64,000 bases of DNA from Tardiphaga sp. 709 (GTDB lineage: Bacteria > Pseudomonadota > Alphaproteobacteria > Rhizobiales > Xanthobacteraceae): positions 186,001 to 250,000 of the forward strand of contig NZ_CP135529.1 of assembly GCF_032401055.1 (NCBI RefSeq), read 5' to 3'. Made by a program: the position numbers and the translations under genes. The notes under the pieces are model-generated. The model was not told the DNA's origin. It made no database searches and was given only the letters and a program-made list of their open reading frames with translations. Positions 26,657 through 35,716 of the stretch are shown here, piece by piece. Numbering within the stretch: position 1 is the first letter of the stretch; every line of letters begins with the position of its first letter.

Positions 26657-29600
26657 AATCTCCCGTTGCCTCGCCGGCCGCGCAGCTTGCGCCCGGCCGT
26701 GCGCTGACCTTTGCCAATGTCTCCGAGGGCGCTGAAGGCCTGATCGTCGCCGATCTTGCGCGCGCGGTTGCGGCCAAGCCGAAGCCGCCGGCGGTGAGCC
26801 TCACCGTGATCTGCCGTGACGGGCCGCGGATGCAGCAGCTCGCGCGCGCGCTGGAATTCTTCGCGCCGGATCTGCCTGTGCTGCAATTCCCGGCCTGGGA
26901 TTGCCAGCCCTACGACCGCGTCTCGCCTCATGGCGGTATTCTCGCGCATCGCATGACCACGCTGGCGCGGCTGTCGCGCCTCACCGGCAGCGACAAGCCG
27001 ATGATCGTGCTGACCACGGTCAACGCCGTCGTACAGCGCGTGCCGGCCCGCGAGATCGTGGCGGCACAGGCGCTGTCGGTCGCGCCCGGCCACGTAGTGC
27101 CAATGGACTCCATCGTCGCCTGGCTCGAGCATAATGGCTACACCCGCTCCGGCACGGTGCGCGAACCCGGCGAATATGCTGTGCGCGGCGGCATTCTCGA
27201 TCTGTTTCCGGCGGGCCTCGACCAGCCCGTGCGTTTCGACTTCTTCGGCGACAGTCTGGAATCGATCCGGACCTTCGATGCCGAGACGCAGCGCACGCTG
27301 CTCGATATGCGCGCGCTCGATCTGGTGCCGGTGTCCGAATTCCAGCTCATCACCGAAACCATCCGCCGCTTCCGCATGGGCTATGTCGCGCAGTTCGGCG
27401 CGCCGGAGCGCGACGACCAGCTCTATGAAGCGGTCAGCGAAGGCCGCCGTCATCCCGGCATGGAGCACTGGCTGCCACTGTTCCAGGACCGGATGGAGAC
27501 GCTGTTCGACTATTTGCCTGGCACGCCGGTCGCCATCGAGCCGCAAAGCGAGGATGCCGCCACCGAACGCTTCAAGCAGATCGGCGACTATTACGAAGCC
27601 CGCCGCGAAGCCATGGGCATTCCCGGCGGCGGCGCGATCTACAAGCCGCTGCCGCCGGAGCGGCTCTATCTGACCGACAGCGAATGGCACAAGCGGCTGG
27701 AAGATGTCGCGCTGGCGCGGCTGTCGCCGTTTGCATTGCCCGAAGGCACGGCAGGCGCCGTCGATGCCGGGGCGCGGCAGGGTCGCAATTTCGCGCCGGA
27801 ACGTGCCGACGCCAACGTGAACGTGTTCGAGCGCGTGGTTGCGCATATCCAGGCGCTGCAAGTGGAGCGCAAGAAGGTCGTCGTTGCGTTGTGGAGCGAA
27901 GGCTCGCGCGACCGTATGGCCAGCATGCTGAAGGATCACAAGCTGCTCAACCAGCAGATGGTGAATTCCTGGCGCGTGGTGCAGGCGACGCCGCGCAATG
28001 AGACCATGCTGGCTGTGGTCGGCATGGAATCCGGTTTCGAGACCGACCAGATCGCCGTCATCAGCGAGCAGGACATTCTGGGCGATCGCCTGGTGCGGCC
28101 GCGCAAGGCGAGCCGCAAGCTCGACAACTTCATCTCGGAAGTCACGAGCCTCGCGGCCGGCGACATCGTGGTTCATGTGGAGCACGGCATCGGCCGGTTC
28201 GTCGGGCTGCAGACGTTGGAGGTCGGCGGCGCACCGCATGACTGTCTCGAGCTGCGCTATGCCAACGAAACCAAGCTGTTCCTGCCGGTCGAGAATATCG
28301 AACTGCTGTCGCGCTATGGCTCCGACGCGACCAATGTCGAGCTCGACAAGCTCGGCGGTTCCGGCTGGCAGGCGCGCAAGGCCAAGCTCAAGAACCGCAT
28401 CCAGGAAATTGCCGGCGAACTCATCAAGATCGCGGCCGAACGGCATCTGCGCGAGACCGAGCGGATCGTCGTACCGCGCGAGCAGTATGACGAATTCTGC
28501 GCGCGCTTTCCCTATGAGGAAACCGAGGACCAGCAGACCGCGATCAACGCCGCGCTGCACGATCTCGAACATGGCAAGCCGATGGATCGCCTGATCTGCG
28601 GCGATGTCGGCTTCGGTAAAACGGAAGTGGCCATGCGCGCCACCTTCGCCGTCGCCATGGAAGGCAAGCAGGTCGCCGTGGTGGTGCCAACCACGCTGCT
28701 GGCGCGTCAGCACGCCAAGAACTTCACCGAGCGCTTCAAGGGCTTTCCAGTGAATGTCGCACAGGCCTCAAGGCTGGTCGCGCCGAAAGAGCTGACGGCG
28801 ACCAAGAAGGGCCTTGCAGATGGCTCCATCGACATCGTCGTCGGAACGCATGCGCTGCTTGGCAAGTCGATCAAGTTCAAGGACCTCGGCCTCGTTGTGG
28901 TCGACGAGGAGCAGCACTTTGGCGTGACGCACAAGGAACGGCTGAAGCAGCTCCGCGCCAATGTCCATGTGCTGACGCTGTCGGCCACGCCGATCCCGCG
29001 CACGCTGCAGCTCGCACTCACTGGCGTCCGCGATCTTTCGATCATCGCCTCGGCGCCGGTCGATCGTCTAGCGGTGCGTACCTTCGTGGCGCCGCACGAT
29101 CCCTTGATGATCCGCGAAGCGCTGCTGCGCGAGCGCTATCGCGGCGGGCAGGCATTCTATGTGGTGCCGCGCATCGACGATCTCGCCGAGGTGAAGGACT
29201 TCCTCGACAAGCATGTGCCGGAGATGAAGGTCGCCGTGGCTCATGGCCAGATGGCGCCGACGGTCATCGAGGACATCATGTCGGCATTCTATGACGGCAA
29301 ATACGACATCCTGCTGTCCACGACGATCGTGGAGTCGGGGCTCGATATTCCCAACGCCAATACGCTGATCATCCACCGCGCCGACATGTTCGGCCTGGCG
29401 CAGCTCTATCAGCTCCGTGGCCGTGTCGGCCGCTCGAAGCTGCGCGCCTATGCGCTGTTCACGCTGCCGTCGACGCACAAGATCACCGGTCAGGCGGAAC
29501 GCCGGCTGAAAGTGCTGCAGTCGCTGGAAAACCTCGGCGCAGGCTTCCAGCTCGCCTCGCACGACCTAGATATCCGCGGCGCCGGCAATCTGCTCGGCGA

Positions 29601-30171
29601 AGAACAGTCCGGCCATATCAAGGAAGTCGGCTTCGAGCTCTATCAGTCGATGCTGGAAGAGGCGATCCTGGCGCTCAAGTCGGGTATTTCCGAGCCCGTC
29701 GCCGACAGGTGGTCACCGACCATCACGCTCGGCATGCCGGTGATGATCCCCGACGACTTCGTCGCCGATCTCGCGGTCCGTCTGTCGCTGTATCGTCGGC
29801 TCGCCGATCTCGAGACCGATGACGAGATCGCTGCCTTCGCCGCCGAACTGCGCGACCGTTTCGGCGTGCTGCCGGACGAGGTCCGCTATCTGTTCAAGAT
29901 CGCTGCCATCAAGGCCTATTGCCGCCGCGCCAATGTCGAGAAGGTCGATGCCGGTCCGAAGGGCGTTGTCATCACGTTCCGCGACAACAGCTTTGCGCAG
30001 CCGGAAAAACTTGTGTTCTTCATCCGGCAATATGGTCAGGCCGCGAAGGTTCGTCCGGATATGAAGGTTGTGTTCCTGCAGGATTGGGGAACACCGGAAG
30101 AACGTCTCGAAGGCGCAACGGAAATCCTGCGCGCGCTGGCGGGGCTCGCGGAGAGCAAGAAGGCGGCCTAG
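26653..30171 (+). CDS. mfd: transcription-repair coupling factor Mfd
   Basis: Mfd removes RNA polymerase stalled at lesions and recruits UvrA. The 1172-residue protein has the full architecture: UvrB-like N-terminal region (about 30-340), RNA polymerase-interacting domain (about 495-570) with DIVVHVEHGIGRFVG, helicase motifs I GDVGFGKTE (about 650), II DEEQHFG (about 750), III LSATPIPRTLQ, translocation module TTIVESGLDIPNANT and QLRGRVGRS, and a C-terminal TRCF domain. The ATG overlaps the sdhE stop. Length and motifs are standard and nothing is missing. Confidence 0.97.
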   Translation: MKSPVASPAAQLAPGRALTFANVSEGAEGLIVADLARAVAAKPKPPAVSLTVICRDGPRMQQLARALEFFAPDLPVLQFPAWDCQPYDRVSPHGGILAHRMTTLARLSRLTGSDKPMIVLTTVNAVVQRVPAREIVAAQALSVAPGHVVPMDSIVAWLEHNGYTRSGTVREPGEYAVRGGILDLFPAGLDQPVRFDFFGDSLESIRTFDAETQRTLLDMRALDLVPVSEFQLITETIRRFRMGYVAQFGAPERDDQLYEAVSEGRRHPGMEHWLPLFQDRMETLFDYLPGTPVAIEPQSEDAATERFKQIGDYYEARREAMGIPGGGAIYKPLPPERLYLTDSEWHKRLEDVALARLSPFALPEGTAGAVDAGARQGRNFAPERADANVNVFERVVAHIQALQVERKKVVVALWSEGSRDRMASMLKDHKLLNQQMVNSWRVVQATPRNETMLAVVGMESGFETDQIAVISEQDILGDRLVRPRKASRKLDNFISEVTSLAAGDIVVHVEHGIGRFVGLQTLEVGGAPHDCLELRYANETKLFLPVENIELLSRYGSDATNVELDKLGGSGWQARKAKLKNRIQEIAGELIKIAAERHLRETERIVVPREQYDEFCARFPYEETEDQQTAINAALHDLEHGKPMDRLICGDVGFGKTEVAMRATFAVAMEGKQVAVVVPTTLLARQHAKNFTERFKGFPVNVAQASRLVAPKELTATKKGLADGSIDIVVGTHALLGKSIKFKDLGLVVVDEEQHFGVTHKERLKQLRANVHVLTLSATPIPRTLQLALTGVRDLSIIASAPVDRLAVRTFVAPHDPLMIREALLRERYRGGQAFYVVPRIDDLAEVKDFLDKHVPEMKVAVAHGQMAPTVIEDIMSAFYDGKYDILLSTTIVESGLDIPNANTLIIHRADMFGLAQLYQLRGRVGRSKLRAYALFTLPSTHKITGQAERRLKVLQSLENLGAGFQLASHDLDIRGAGNLLGEEQSGHIKEVGFELYQSMLEEAILALKSGISEPVADRWSPTITLGMPVMIPDDFVADLAVRLSLYRRLADLETDDEIAAFAAELRDRFGVLPDEVRYLFKIAAIKAYCRRANVEKVDAGPKGVVITFRDNSFAQPEKLVFFIRQYGQAAKVRPDMKVVFLQDWGTPEERLEGATEILRALAGLAESKKAA

Positions 30172-30184
30172 GCGCTTTCGCTCC

Positions 30185-30234
30185 GTCCTCATCCTTCGAG
30201 ACGCCGCCAAAGTGCGGCTCTTCAGGATGAGGAC
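30185..30234. repeat. palindromic repeat after mfd
   Basis: An imperfect inverted repeat with perfect outer arms GTCCTCATCC / GGATGAGGAC and inner GCCGC / GCGGC pairs. It lies between the convergent mfd and PRC-barrel genes and can form a long hairpin in either transcript. Similar CTCATCCTTCGAGACGC elements are frequent in Bradyrhizobium-type genomes. Confidence 0.75.
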
Positions 30235-30245
30235 AGAGCATGCCG

Positions 30246-30283
30246 CAAAACAAAACAGCCGCCGGCATTGCTGCCAACGGCCG
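30246..30283 (-). terminator. rho-independent terminator for the PRC-barrel gene
   Basis: On the minus strand GGCCGTTGGCA-GCAA-TGCCGGCGGCT (with G-T wobbles) forms a stem followed by GTTTTGTTTTG, 20 bp after the stop of the gene ending at 30304. Confidence 0.8.
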
Positions 30284-30303
30284 TTTGTTGAACTACGCGA
30301 CGC

Positions 30304-30696
30304 TTACTTCGGATACTTGAATTCCGGAGCGGCCTTCAGCGCTTCCTTGGTGGTGTTCATCGACGCCACCCACTTGTTGTCCTTGTTGAGGCTCACCTTC
30401 ACCGAAGCCGGCGAGACGGCGACGTAATGTTCGCCCATGCCGAGAAAGCCACCAACCGACAGGATCAGGGCGTCGACCTGGTTGTTCTTGATTGCGAGAT
30501 CGCTGATCTCGCCGATCGTCTCATCCTTCTGGTTGGTGATGTTCAGGCCCTTGAGCTTGGACGAGAACATCTCCTCCTTGGAGACGGTCGAGAATTTTGC
30601 CTCGGCGGGTGCAGCGCCTGTCGTGACTGCCGACTGTGCCAGAACTGGCGTGGCGAGTAGGGCGAGGGAAGCGGTGATCAGTGCGAGCTTTTTCAT
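30304..30696 (-). CDS. secreted PRC-barrel domain protein
   Basis: A 130-residue exported protein. GGAGA eight bases upstream selects the ATG at 30696 (MKKLALITASLALLATPVLA), a signal peptide. The mature part is a single PRC-barrel: LKGLNITNQKDETIGEISDLAIK, then VDALILSVGGFLGMGEHYVAV. In these bacteria such periplasmic PRC-barrel proteins are numerous and linked to stress or envelope adaptation, without known ligands. It has its own terminator and is monocistronic. Confidence 0.85.
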   Translation of the reverse strand: MKKLALITASLALLATPVLAQSAVTTGAAPAEAKFSTVSKEEMFSSKLKGLNITNQKDETIGEISDLAIKNNQVDALILSVGGFLGMGEHYVAVSPASVKVSLNKDNKWVASMNTTKEALKAAPEFKYPK

Positions 30697-30768
30697 TATC
30701 GTTGTCTCCATTGCAGATGCACCTACAATGCGACGATCGATACTTCGTTCCTGATTTTATTTCTGGAA

Positions 30769-32004
30769 CTAAGACGCTGCGCGTTGCGCGTCCTCGCCAT
30801 GCAAGCGCGCCAGCAGCGACTTCGCGGTATCCGCTGGCTCCATCGTGATGACGGTGACGTGGGGATCGTTGCGCGCATCGCGCTTGGGTCCGTGCATGGT
30901 GTGCTTCATCACGCTGGAGAGCCGCCTGGCGATCATATGGGCGTTGCGCTGGTCGGTTTCGGCGAAGGCGACCACGATGGAGCCGTCGTTCTGCAGCGTG
31001 CCGAAATCCATCCGCCGCATCAGCCGGCTGATGATCCGCGCAGCGTCGCGCTGGGCGCGCAGCGGGATATTGTCGAACGAGAAACGGGCCATCGACAATC
31101 CGCCGCCGCGGGTTTGCGTGTGATAAACGGCGGTCGCGATGTCGCGTTCAAAGGCTGCAGTTGTCAGCAGGCCGGTAGCGGGATCGAGCAGCCCGTCGGA
31201 TTCGATCGACTTCAAGGTGCGGCCGAGACGCGCTTCGAAGGCGTGCTGGCGCAGCAGCGGCAACGCCGTGGCTGCGACGGTGTCGGCATCGCCGACGACC
31301 ATTTCGAGATTAGCAAGATCGTAGCTCGGCGTCAGGCCGGGCACGGTGACGACAACGGGCAGATTGCGGAAGCGTGCGTCCTCGGTGAGGACGGTGAGAA
31401 ACGCGTCAACGACGCGCGTGCTGAAGCCTTCGCCGATGACGATGCCGTCGAGGTCGCGCGCATTGAGATGCTTGGCGGCGGCCTCGATACTGAGCGCGCC
31501 GACCACGCCGATGCGTTCGCCGAGCGCAACCGACAGCGCGGGGTAGCCACCGCCGCGGCCGATCAGCATCACCGTCGCATCGTCCAGCGGGTCCGACTGC
31601 AGGGACATGCGATGCAGGTTTTCGGCGGTCAAGCGTCGCATGACCGTGGCGTGCAGCGTGCGAAGGCGAAGCGCGTTACGCAGCCGCGCGCTGAGCCGAT
31701 CGAAATTGCCGGCGGTCTGTGTGAGCGGGATCGCATGGCCGGGCAAGTCCGTGGCGGGATCGATCGCAATCAGCGGCACGTAAGGCTGCTTGGCGCCAAG
31801 GCGCTTGGCCAGCGCCTGGAAGGTTGGCATGTCGTCAGCGGAAGCCGACACGATCACGGCAGCCGGCTGCACCCGTGCCACCGCATCCAGCGCCTCGGCC
31901 CATGTCGCATCGACCACCGGGAAGATGTTGCTCTCCGCCAGGGCTGTCGCAAACGCGGCCGGCTGCTGGTTGGAGACGGCGACGATCGTGGCCTGGTCGG
32001 ACAT
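30769..32004 (-). CDS. receiver-like protein with degenerate GGDEF domain
   Basis: A 411-residue cytoplasmic protein with two receiver-like domains (about 1-115 and 140-250) and a GGDEF-like domain (about 265-405). The GGDEF domain begins with the usual DPATGLLTTAAFERDI, but at the signature position it reads FGTLQNDGSIVVAF, so neither the GGDEF active-site loop nor an obvious RxxD inhibitory site is retained. It therefore should not make cyclic di-GMP and may bind nucleotide or act as an adaptor. Receiver domains also lack a clear phosphoacceptor context: VIVSASADD in the first. It resembles Bradyrhizobium proteins labelled cell-cycle response regulators. Monocistronic. Confidence 0.75.
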   Translation of the reverse strand: MSDQATIVAVSNQQPAAFATALAESNIFPVVDATWAEALDAVARVQPAAVIVSASADDMPTFQALAKRLGAKQPYVPLIAIDPATDLPGHAIPLTQTAGNFDRLSARLRNALRLRTLHATVMRRLTAENLHRMSLQSDPLDDATVMLIGRGGGYPALSVALGERIGVVGALSIEAAAKHLNARDLDGIVIGEGFSTRVVDAFLTVLTEDARFRNLPVVVTVPGLTPSYDLANLEMVVGDADTVAATALPLLRQHAFEARLGRTLKSIESDGLLDPATGLLTTAAFERDIATAVYHTQTRGGGLSMARFSFDNIPLRAQRDAARIISRLMRRMDFGTLQNDGSIVVAFAETDQRNAHMIARRLSSVMKHTMHGPKRDARNDPHVTVITMEPADTAKSLLARLHGEDAQRAAS

Positions 32005-32109
32005 GCTTGAGCTGAACCTCTACGCGAAACTGATCGCGGCAGGCTAGCCCGACGTCCTTAATGCAGAGTCAATGAGATCCGTTGCATTTTCAGGATCGCT
32101 TTTGCTGGC

Positions 32110-33618
32110 TCAGTCGGCTGCGGCGCGGTCGCGGAAGGCTTCGACCATCAGCGGATTGAGGCCGAGTTCGGTCAGGGCGTCGCGAGCGCGGCCGTTATTG
32201 CTGGCGCGGCCCGCGAGGCGGTAGCCGCTGAGACGATCGGGCAGCGCCGTCAGCATGGCGTTCTCGCCGAGCCGCTTGGCCCACTCGTTGAGGTCCTGCG
32301 CCAGGAAGCGATAGCCGCCGACGGCCATGATGCCCGAGGGCGGCGCGGTGATGTTGATCGCGCCCGTCAGACGGTCGAGCCGGGCCATATAGCCGGTATC
32401 GACATAATCGAGCGGCTTGGCGGGGATCAGCGCGTTGCTGGCGTCGGCCTGGGCCGTATAGGCCAGCACCGGCACCATGGGGCCGCGGAGGCCCAGCGTG
32501 CCCTTAGGCGTCAGGATGATGTCACCGGCAATAGAGGAGCCTTGCTGGGCGCGCGGTGCGCCGTGCGGGCCCGGCATGATGGCGACGGGCATGCCGTCGT
32601 CGCCGCGGATGGCGCCGAACAGACCGGCTTCGCCGAACAGATAGACGTCGGTGAACGAGGCCTGCGATCCCGGCCATGCAGGCGAGGCGGCGACCTGTTC
32701 AGGCGCGCGCCAGAGGCCGAGCACATAACGCAGCACGGGAGACCGATCGAGCAGTCCGCCTTCGGCGAGGCGCTGCGCCAGCGGCGCCGGCGCCACCAGC
32801 ACGTCGCAGGCATTGGCGGCGATGCTACGTTCCAGCACCGCATTGTCGAACGGATGATGCAAAGCGAGTACGCCGCCGGACAGCAGCCAGGTCACCAGCG
32901 ACGAGGCGATGCTGGCGAAAGACGACGGCACCAATGCCGACATGATCGTGGCGCCCTGCGGCATGCCGCTTTCCAGGAAGACGGCGAGGCCACCGGAGAT
33001 CAGGTTGAGATGCGTGCGCGGCACCGCGCGGAAGCCGTCGGAGGTCACATCGAAGGAGACGATGGCCGCGCGGCGGGCGTCCTGCGTCACGGGCGCGGGC
33101 TCCACGAACTCGCTGGACAACACAACGTCGAGCGGGGTCATGCCTTCCGGCAGGTCGCTGCCGAAGCCACCGACATAGCGGATCGAGAAGGCTTCAGCCG
33201 CAGCGTTCATGATCAGGTCGGCATGGCTGACGCCGTCGATCTTGCTCGACGTCACTAGTGCACGCGCACTGCAGCGATTCAGTGCCATGGTCAGGTCGGC
33301 CTGGCGCCAGAGCTGCGGCAGCAGCGCGACGACGAGGCCGGCGCGATGTGCAGCCAGCACGGTCAGGACGAATTCCACGGTGTTCGGCAGCTGGACGGCG
33401 ATGACTGAATTGGCGGGGAGGCCGGCCTCCATGAAATGCGCAGTCAGTGCCGAGATCGCCCGGTCGGCATCCGCAAAGGTCAGCCGCTGCGGTTCCGTCG
33501 CCGTGATGCGCAGCTTGTCGGCGGGGTCGACCAGCGCCAGCGCCTGCGGCTGCCGGCTGAGGATGCGACGAAACAGGCCGTCGAGGGTGGGCGAGGCGTT
33601 CGGCGTGGGTGATGTCAC
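32110..33618 (-). CDS. degenerate adenylate-forming (acyl-CoA synthetase-like) protein
   Basis: A 502-residue member of the ANL adenylating fold, recognisable from VIAVQLPNTVEFVLTVLAAHRAGLVV and the large N-domain. The hallmark motifs are eroded: the P-loop (usually TSGTTGxPKG) reads DVTSDGFRAVPRTH, the TGD motif reads DTGYMARLD (Asp to Tyr), and the C-terminal catalytic Lys motif before the end is absent (NNGRARDALTEL). YLFGEAGLFG at the A5 position survives. ATP-dependent activation is thus doubtful. GTG start; it lies four bases after the YejA-like gene, so the two are one operon. A ligand-binding or regulatory role is inferred. Confidence 0.75.
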   Translation of the reverse strand: MTSPTPNASPTLDGLFRRILSRQPQALALVDPADKLRITATEPQRLTFADADRAISALTAHFMEAGLPANSVIAVQLPNTVEFVLTVLAAHRAGLVVALLPQLWRQADLTMALNRCSARALVTSSKIDGVSHADLIMNAAAEAFSIRYVGGFGSDLPEGMTPLDVVLSSEFVEPAPVTQDARRAAIVSFDVTSDGFRAVPRTHLNLISGGLAVFLESGMPQGATIMSALVPSSFASIASSLVTWLLSGGVLALHHPFDNAVLERSIAANACDVLVAPAPLAQRLAEGGLLDRSPVLRYVLGLWRAPEQVAASPAWPGSQASFTDVYLFGEAGLFGAIRGDDGMPVAIMPGPHGAPRAQQGSSIAGDIILTPKGTLGLRGPMVPVLAYTAQADASNALIPAKPLDYVDTGYMARLDRLTGAINITAPPSGIMAVGGYRFLAQDLNEWAKRLGENAMLTALPDRLSGYRLAGRASNNGRARDALTELGLNPLMVEAFRDRAAAD

Positions 33619-33622
33619 GGTG

Positions 33623-35491
33623 TCACTTCCGGTTCGGCGGCGAAGCTGGCAGCGTTCTGGCCCACCAGGTCTCCGGCAAATAGCCTGAGAGAGCGATGGT
33701 CGAAGGTCGTTCTATCCGATTCCATCGCGCAATCCATTGCTCGCCGACATAGTAGAGCGGGATAGCGTAGAAACCGGCGATCAGCGCGCGGTCCATGGCG
33801 CGGACGGCATCGACGAAGGGACCGTGGTCGCGGGCCTCCAGCATGGCAGAGATCATGGCGTCAACGGCGGTATTCTTCGCGCCCATATAGTTGCGGGTGC
33901 CGGGATTGTCGGCGGCTTCCGAGCCCCAGTAGAACGACTGCTCGTTGCCCGGCGACAGCGACTGGTCCCAGCGGTTCTGGATCATGTCGAATTCGAAATT
34001 GATGCGGCGCTGGTCGAACTGCACGGCATCGATGGAGCGGATATTAGCAATGATGCCGGCGCGCTTGAGATCGCGTGCATAGGCCAGCGCGATACGTTCC
34101 TGATCGCGGGTGGTGACGAGAATCTCGAAGGCGAGGGGCGTTTTGTCCGACTGCCGCCGCGACACGTTGTTTACAAGTTCGTAGCCCGCGTCTTTGAGCA
34201 GTGCCAGCGCAGTGCGCAGCGCGGGACGGTCACGGCCCGAGCCATCGCTGACCGGCAGACGGTAGCTGCCATCGAGAATATTGGCGGCTATATTTGAGGC
34301 GTAGGGTTGCAGCAGTGTCCGTTCGCGATCATCCGCGGCGCGCATATAGGCGGAGAGATCCGAGCCCGCGAAGAAGCCGGCCGAGCGGGCATAGAGGCCG
34401 AAGAAATAGGTGCGGTTGATCCATTCGAAATCGAACAGCAGCGTCAGCGCCTGTCGCACGCGAATATCTGCGAACATCGGCCGCCGCGTGTTGAACACCA
34501 GAAATTCCGACGGCTTCGGCAGGCCGGTCTTGATGCTGTCGCGGATCACTTCGCCGGACGTGGCGGCGGGGAATGTGTAGCCGTCGTGCCAGCGCAGCGG
34601 TTCGTTCTCGACGCGGAAGTCGTAGAGGCCGCGCTTGAAGGCTTCGAAATGGGTGTTGGCTTCGCGATAGTAGTCGAGGCGGACCTCGTCGAAATTCCAC
34701 AGGCCGCGATTGATCGGCAGATCGCGGCCCCAATAGGCGGGATTGCGGGTCAGGGTCACCGCGGCGCCGGGTTTTACGTTCGTCACCGTATAGGGCCCGG
34801 AGCCCAGCGGCGGCGCCATCGAGGTTTCCTCGAAGGTGTCGGGATTGACGGCGTGTTTCGGCAGCACCGGCATCAGACCGAGGATCAGCGGCAATTCGCG
34901 ATCCGCCTGGCCGCCGAAGTCGAAACGGACTGTGCGGTCGTCCAGCGCTTCGGCCTTGGCCACTTTCGAATAATACTGCCGGTGATTGGGCCGGCCCTTG
35001 TCGCGGAGCAACTGCCAGGAGAACAGCACGTCTGCGGCCAGGACGGGCTTGCCGTCGGAGAATTTGGCCTGGGGATTGATCCGGAAAGTGACGAAGCTTC
35101 GCGCATCGTCAGTCTCGACGCTCTCGGCGAGCAAGCCATAGAGGGTGAAGGCCTCGTCCTGGCCGCGGGCCATCAGGCTTTCGATGACATAGCCGCGCAT
35201 CTGCGGCACCGCGATGCCCCGGACGATGAAGGGATTGAGGCTGTCGAAGGTGCCGAGAACGCCCTGGACCATGCGGCCGCCCTTCGGCGCGTCGGGATTG
35301 GCATAGGGCATCTGCCTGAAATCGGTCGGCAGGGCCGGGGCACCGTGCATGGCGATCGCGTGGCGAGGATCGGCCTGTGCGGAATCCACCACTGGTCCGG
35401 CCAGAGCTGTCCAGCAGGCCAGCGCCGCGATCAGTTTGGACAGGGTCGAAAGACCCTGTGCATTTGTGCGATTTGATTCGGAACTGTTCAC
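33623..35491 (-). CDS. periplasmic oligopeptide-type substrate-binding protein (YejA-like)
   Basis: A 622-residue SBP_bac_5 protein close to YejA/microcin C-type receptors. It starts with GTG, has a signal peptide (ALACWTALAGPVVDSAQA) and a mature start HAIAMHGAPALPTDFRQMPYANPDAPKGG, typical of the YejA branch. Further marks are GTFDSLNPFIVRG, the MAPPLGSGPYTV block and the RWDQSLSPGNEQSFYWGS stretch. YejA normally works with YejB, YejE and YejF, yet no permease or ATPase gene is adjacent; instead an adenylate-forming pseudoenzyme follows after 4 bp. Its permeases may be elsewhere on the chromosome. Confidence 0.85.
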   Translation of the reverse strand: MNSSESNRTNAQGLSTLSKLIAALACWTALAGPVVDSAQADPRHAIAMHGAPALPTDFRQMPYANPDAPKGGRMVQGVLGTFDSLNPFIVRGIAVPQMRGYVIESLMARGQDEAFTLYGLLAESVETDDARSFVTFRINPQAKFSDGKPVLAADVLFSWQLLRDKGRPNHRQYYSKVAKAEALDDRTVRFDFGGQADRELPLILGLMPVLPKHAVNPDTFEETSMAPPLGSGPYTVTNVKPGAAVTLTRNPAYWGRDLPINRGLWNFDEVRLDYYREANTHFEAFKRGLYDFRVENEPLRWHDGYTFPAATSGEVIRDSIKTGLPKPSEFLVFNTRRPMFADIRVRQALTLLFDFEWINRTYFFGLYARSAGFFAGSDLSAYMRAADDRERTLLQPYASNIAANILDGSYRLPVSDGSGRDRPALRTALALLKDAGYELVNNVSRRQSDKTPLAFEILVTTRDQERIALAYARDLKRAGIIANIRSIDAVQFDQRRINFEFDMIQNRWDQSLSPGNEQSFYWGSEAADNPGTRNYMGAKNTAVDAMISAMLEARDHGPFVDAVRAMDRALIAGFYAIPLYYVGEQWIARWNRIERPSTIALSGYLPETWWARTLPASPPNRK

Positions 35492-35716
35492 AGAGGAACT
35501 TTACCATGGCTGCCCGCCCCGAACCTGTGCCATGGATCAAATAGGGCTGGCGCCATTGATCTTTTCGTCCGCCGCTGTATTGAAAGCGGACAATTGACGA
35601 GGACGGCGCGGCCTGTCACGTAACGGCCGTAATTGGCACCGAGACACCCGCCAACGGGTGACTGTCAGCGCCGCCTCCGGGATATGAGCGCCTCCGTTCA
35701 GAAAGGGTTTTCCGAA

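Noticed and set aside
26557-28713. 718-codon minus-strand frame opposite mfd
   Set aside because: Same artefact as above; mfd is unambiguous and complete.
34307-35476. 389-codon plus-strand frame opposite the YejA-like gene
   Set aside because: Shadow frame with no recognisable domain; YejA-like features on the minus strand are clear.
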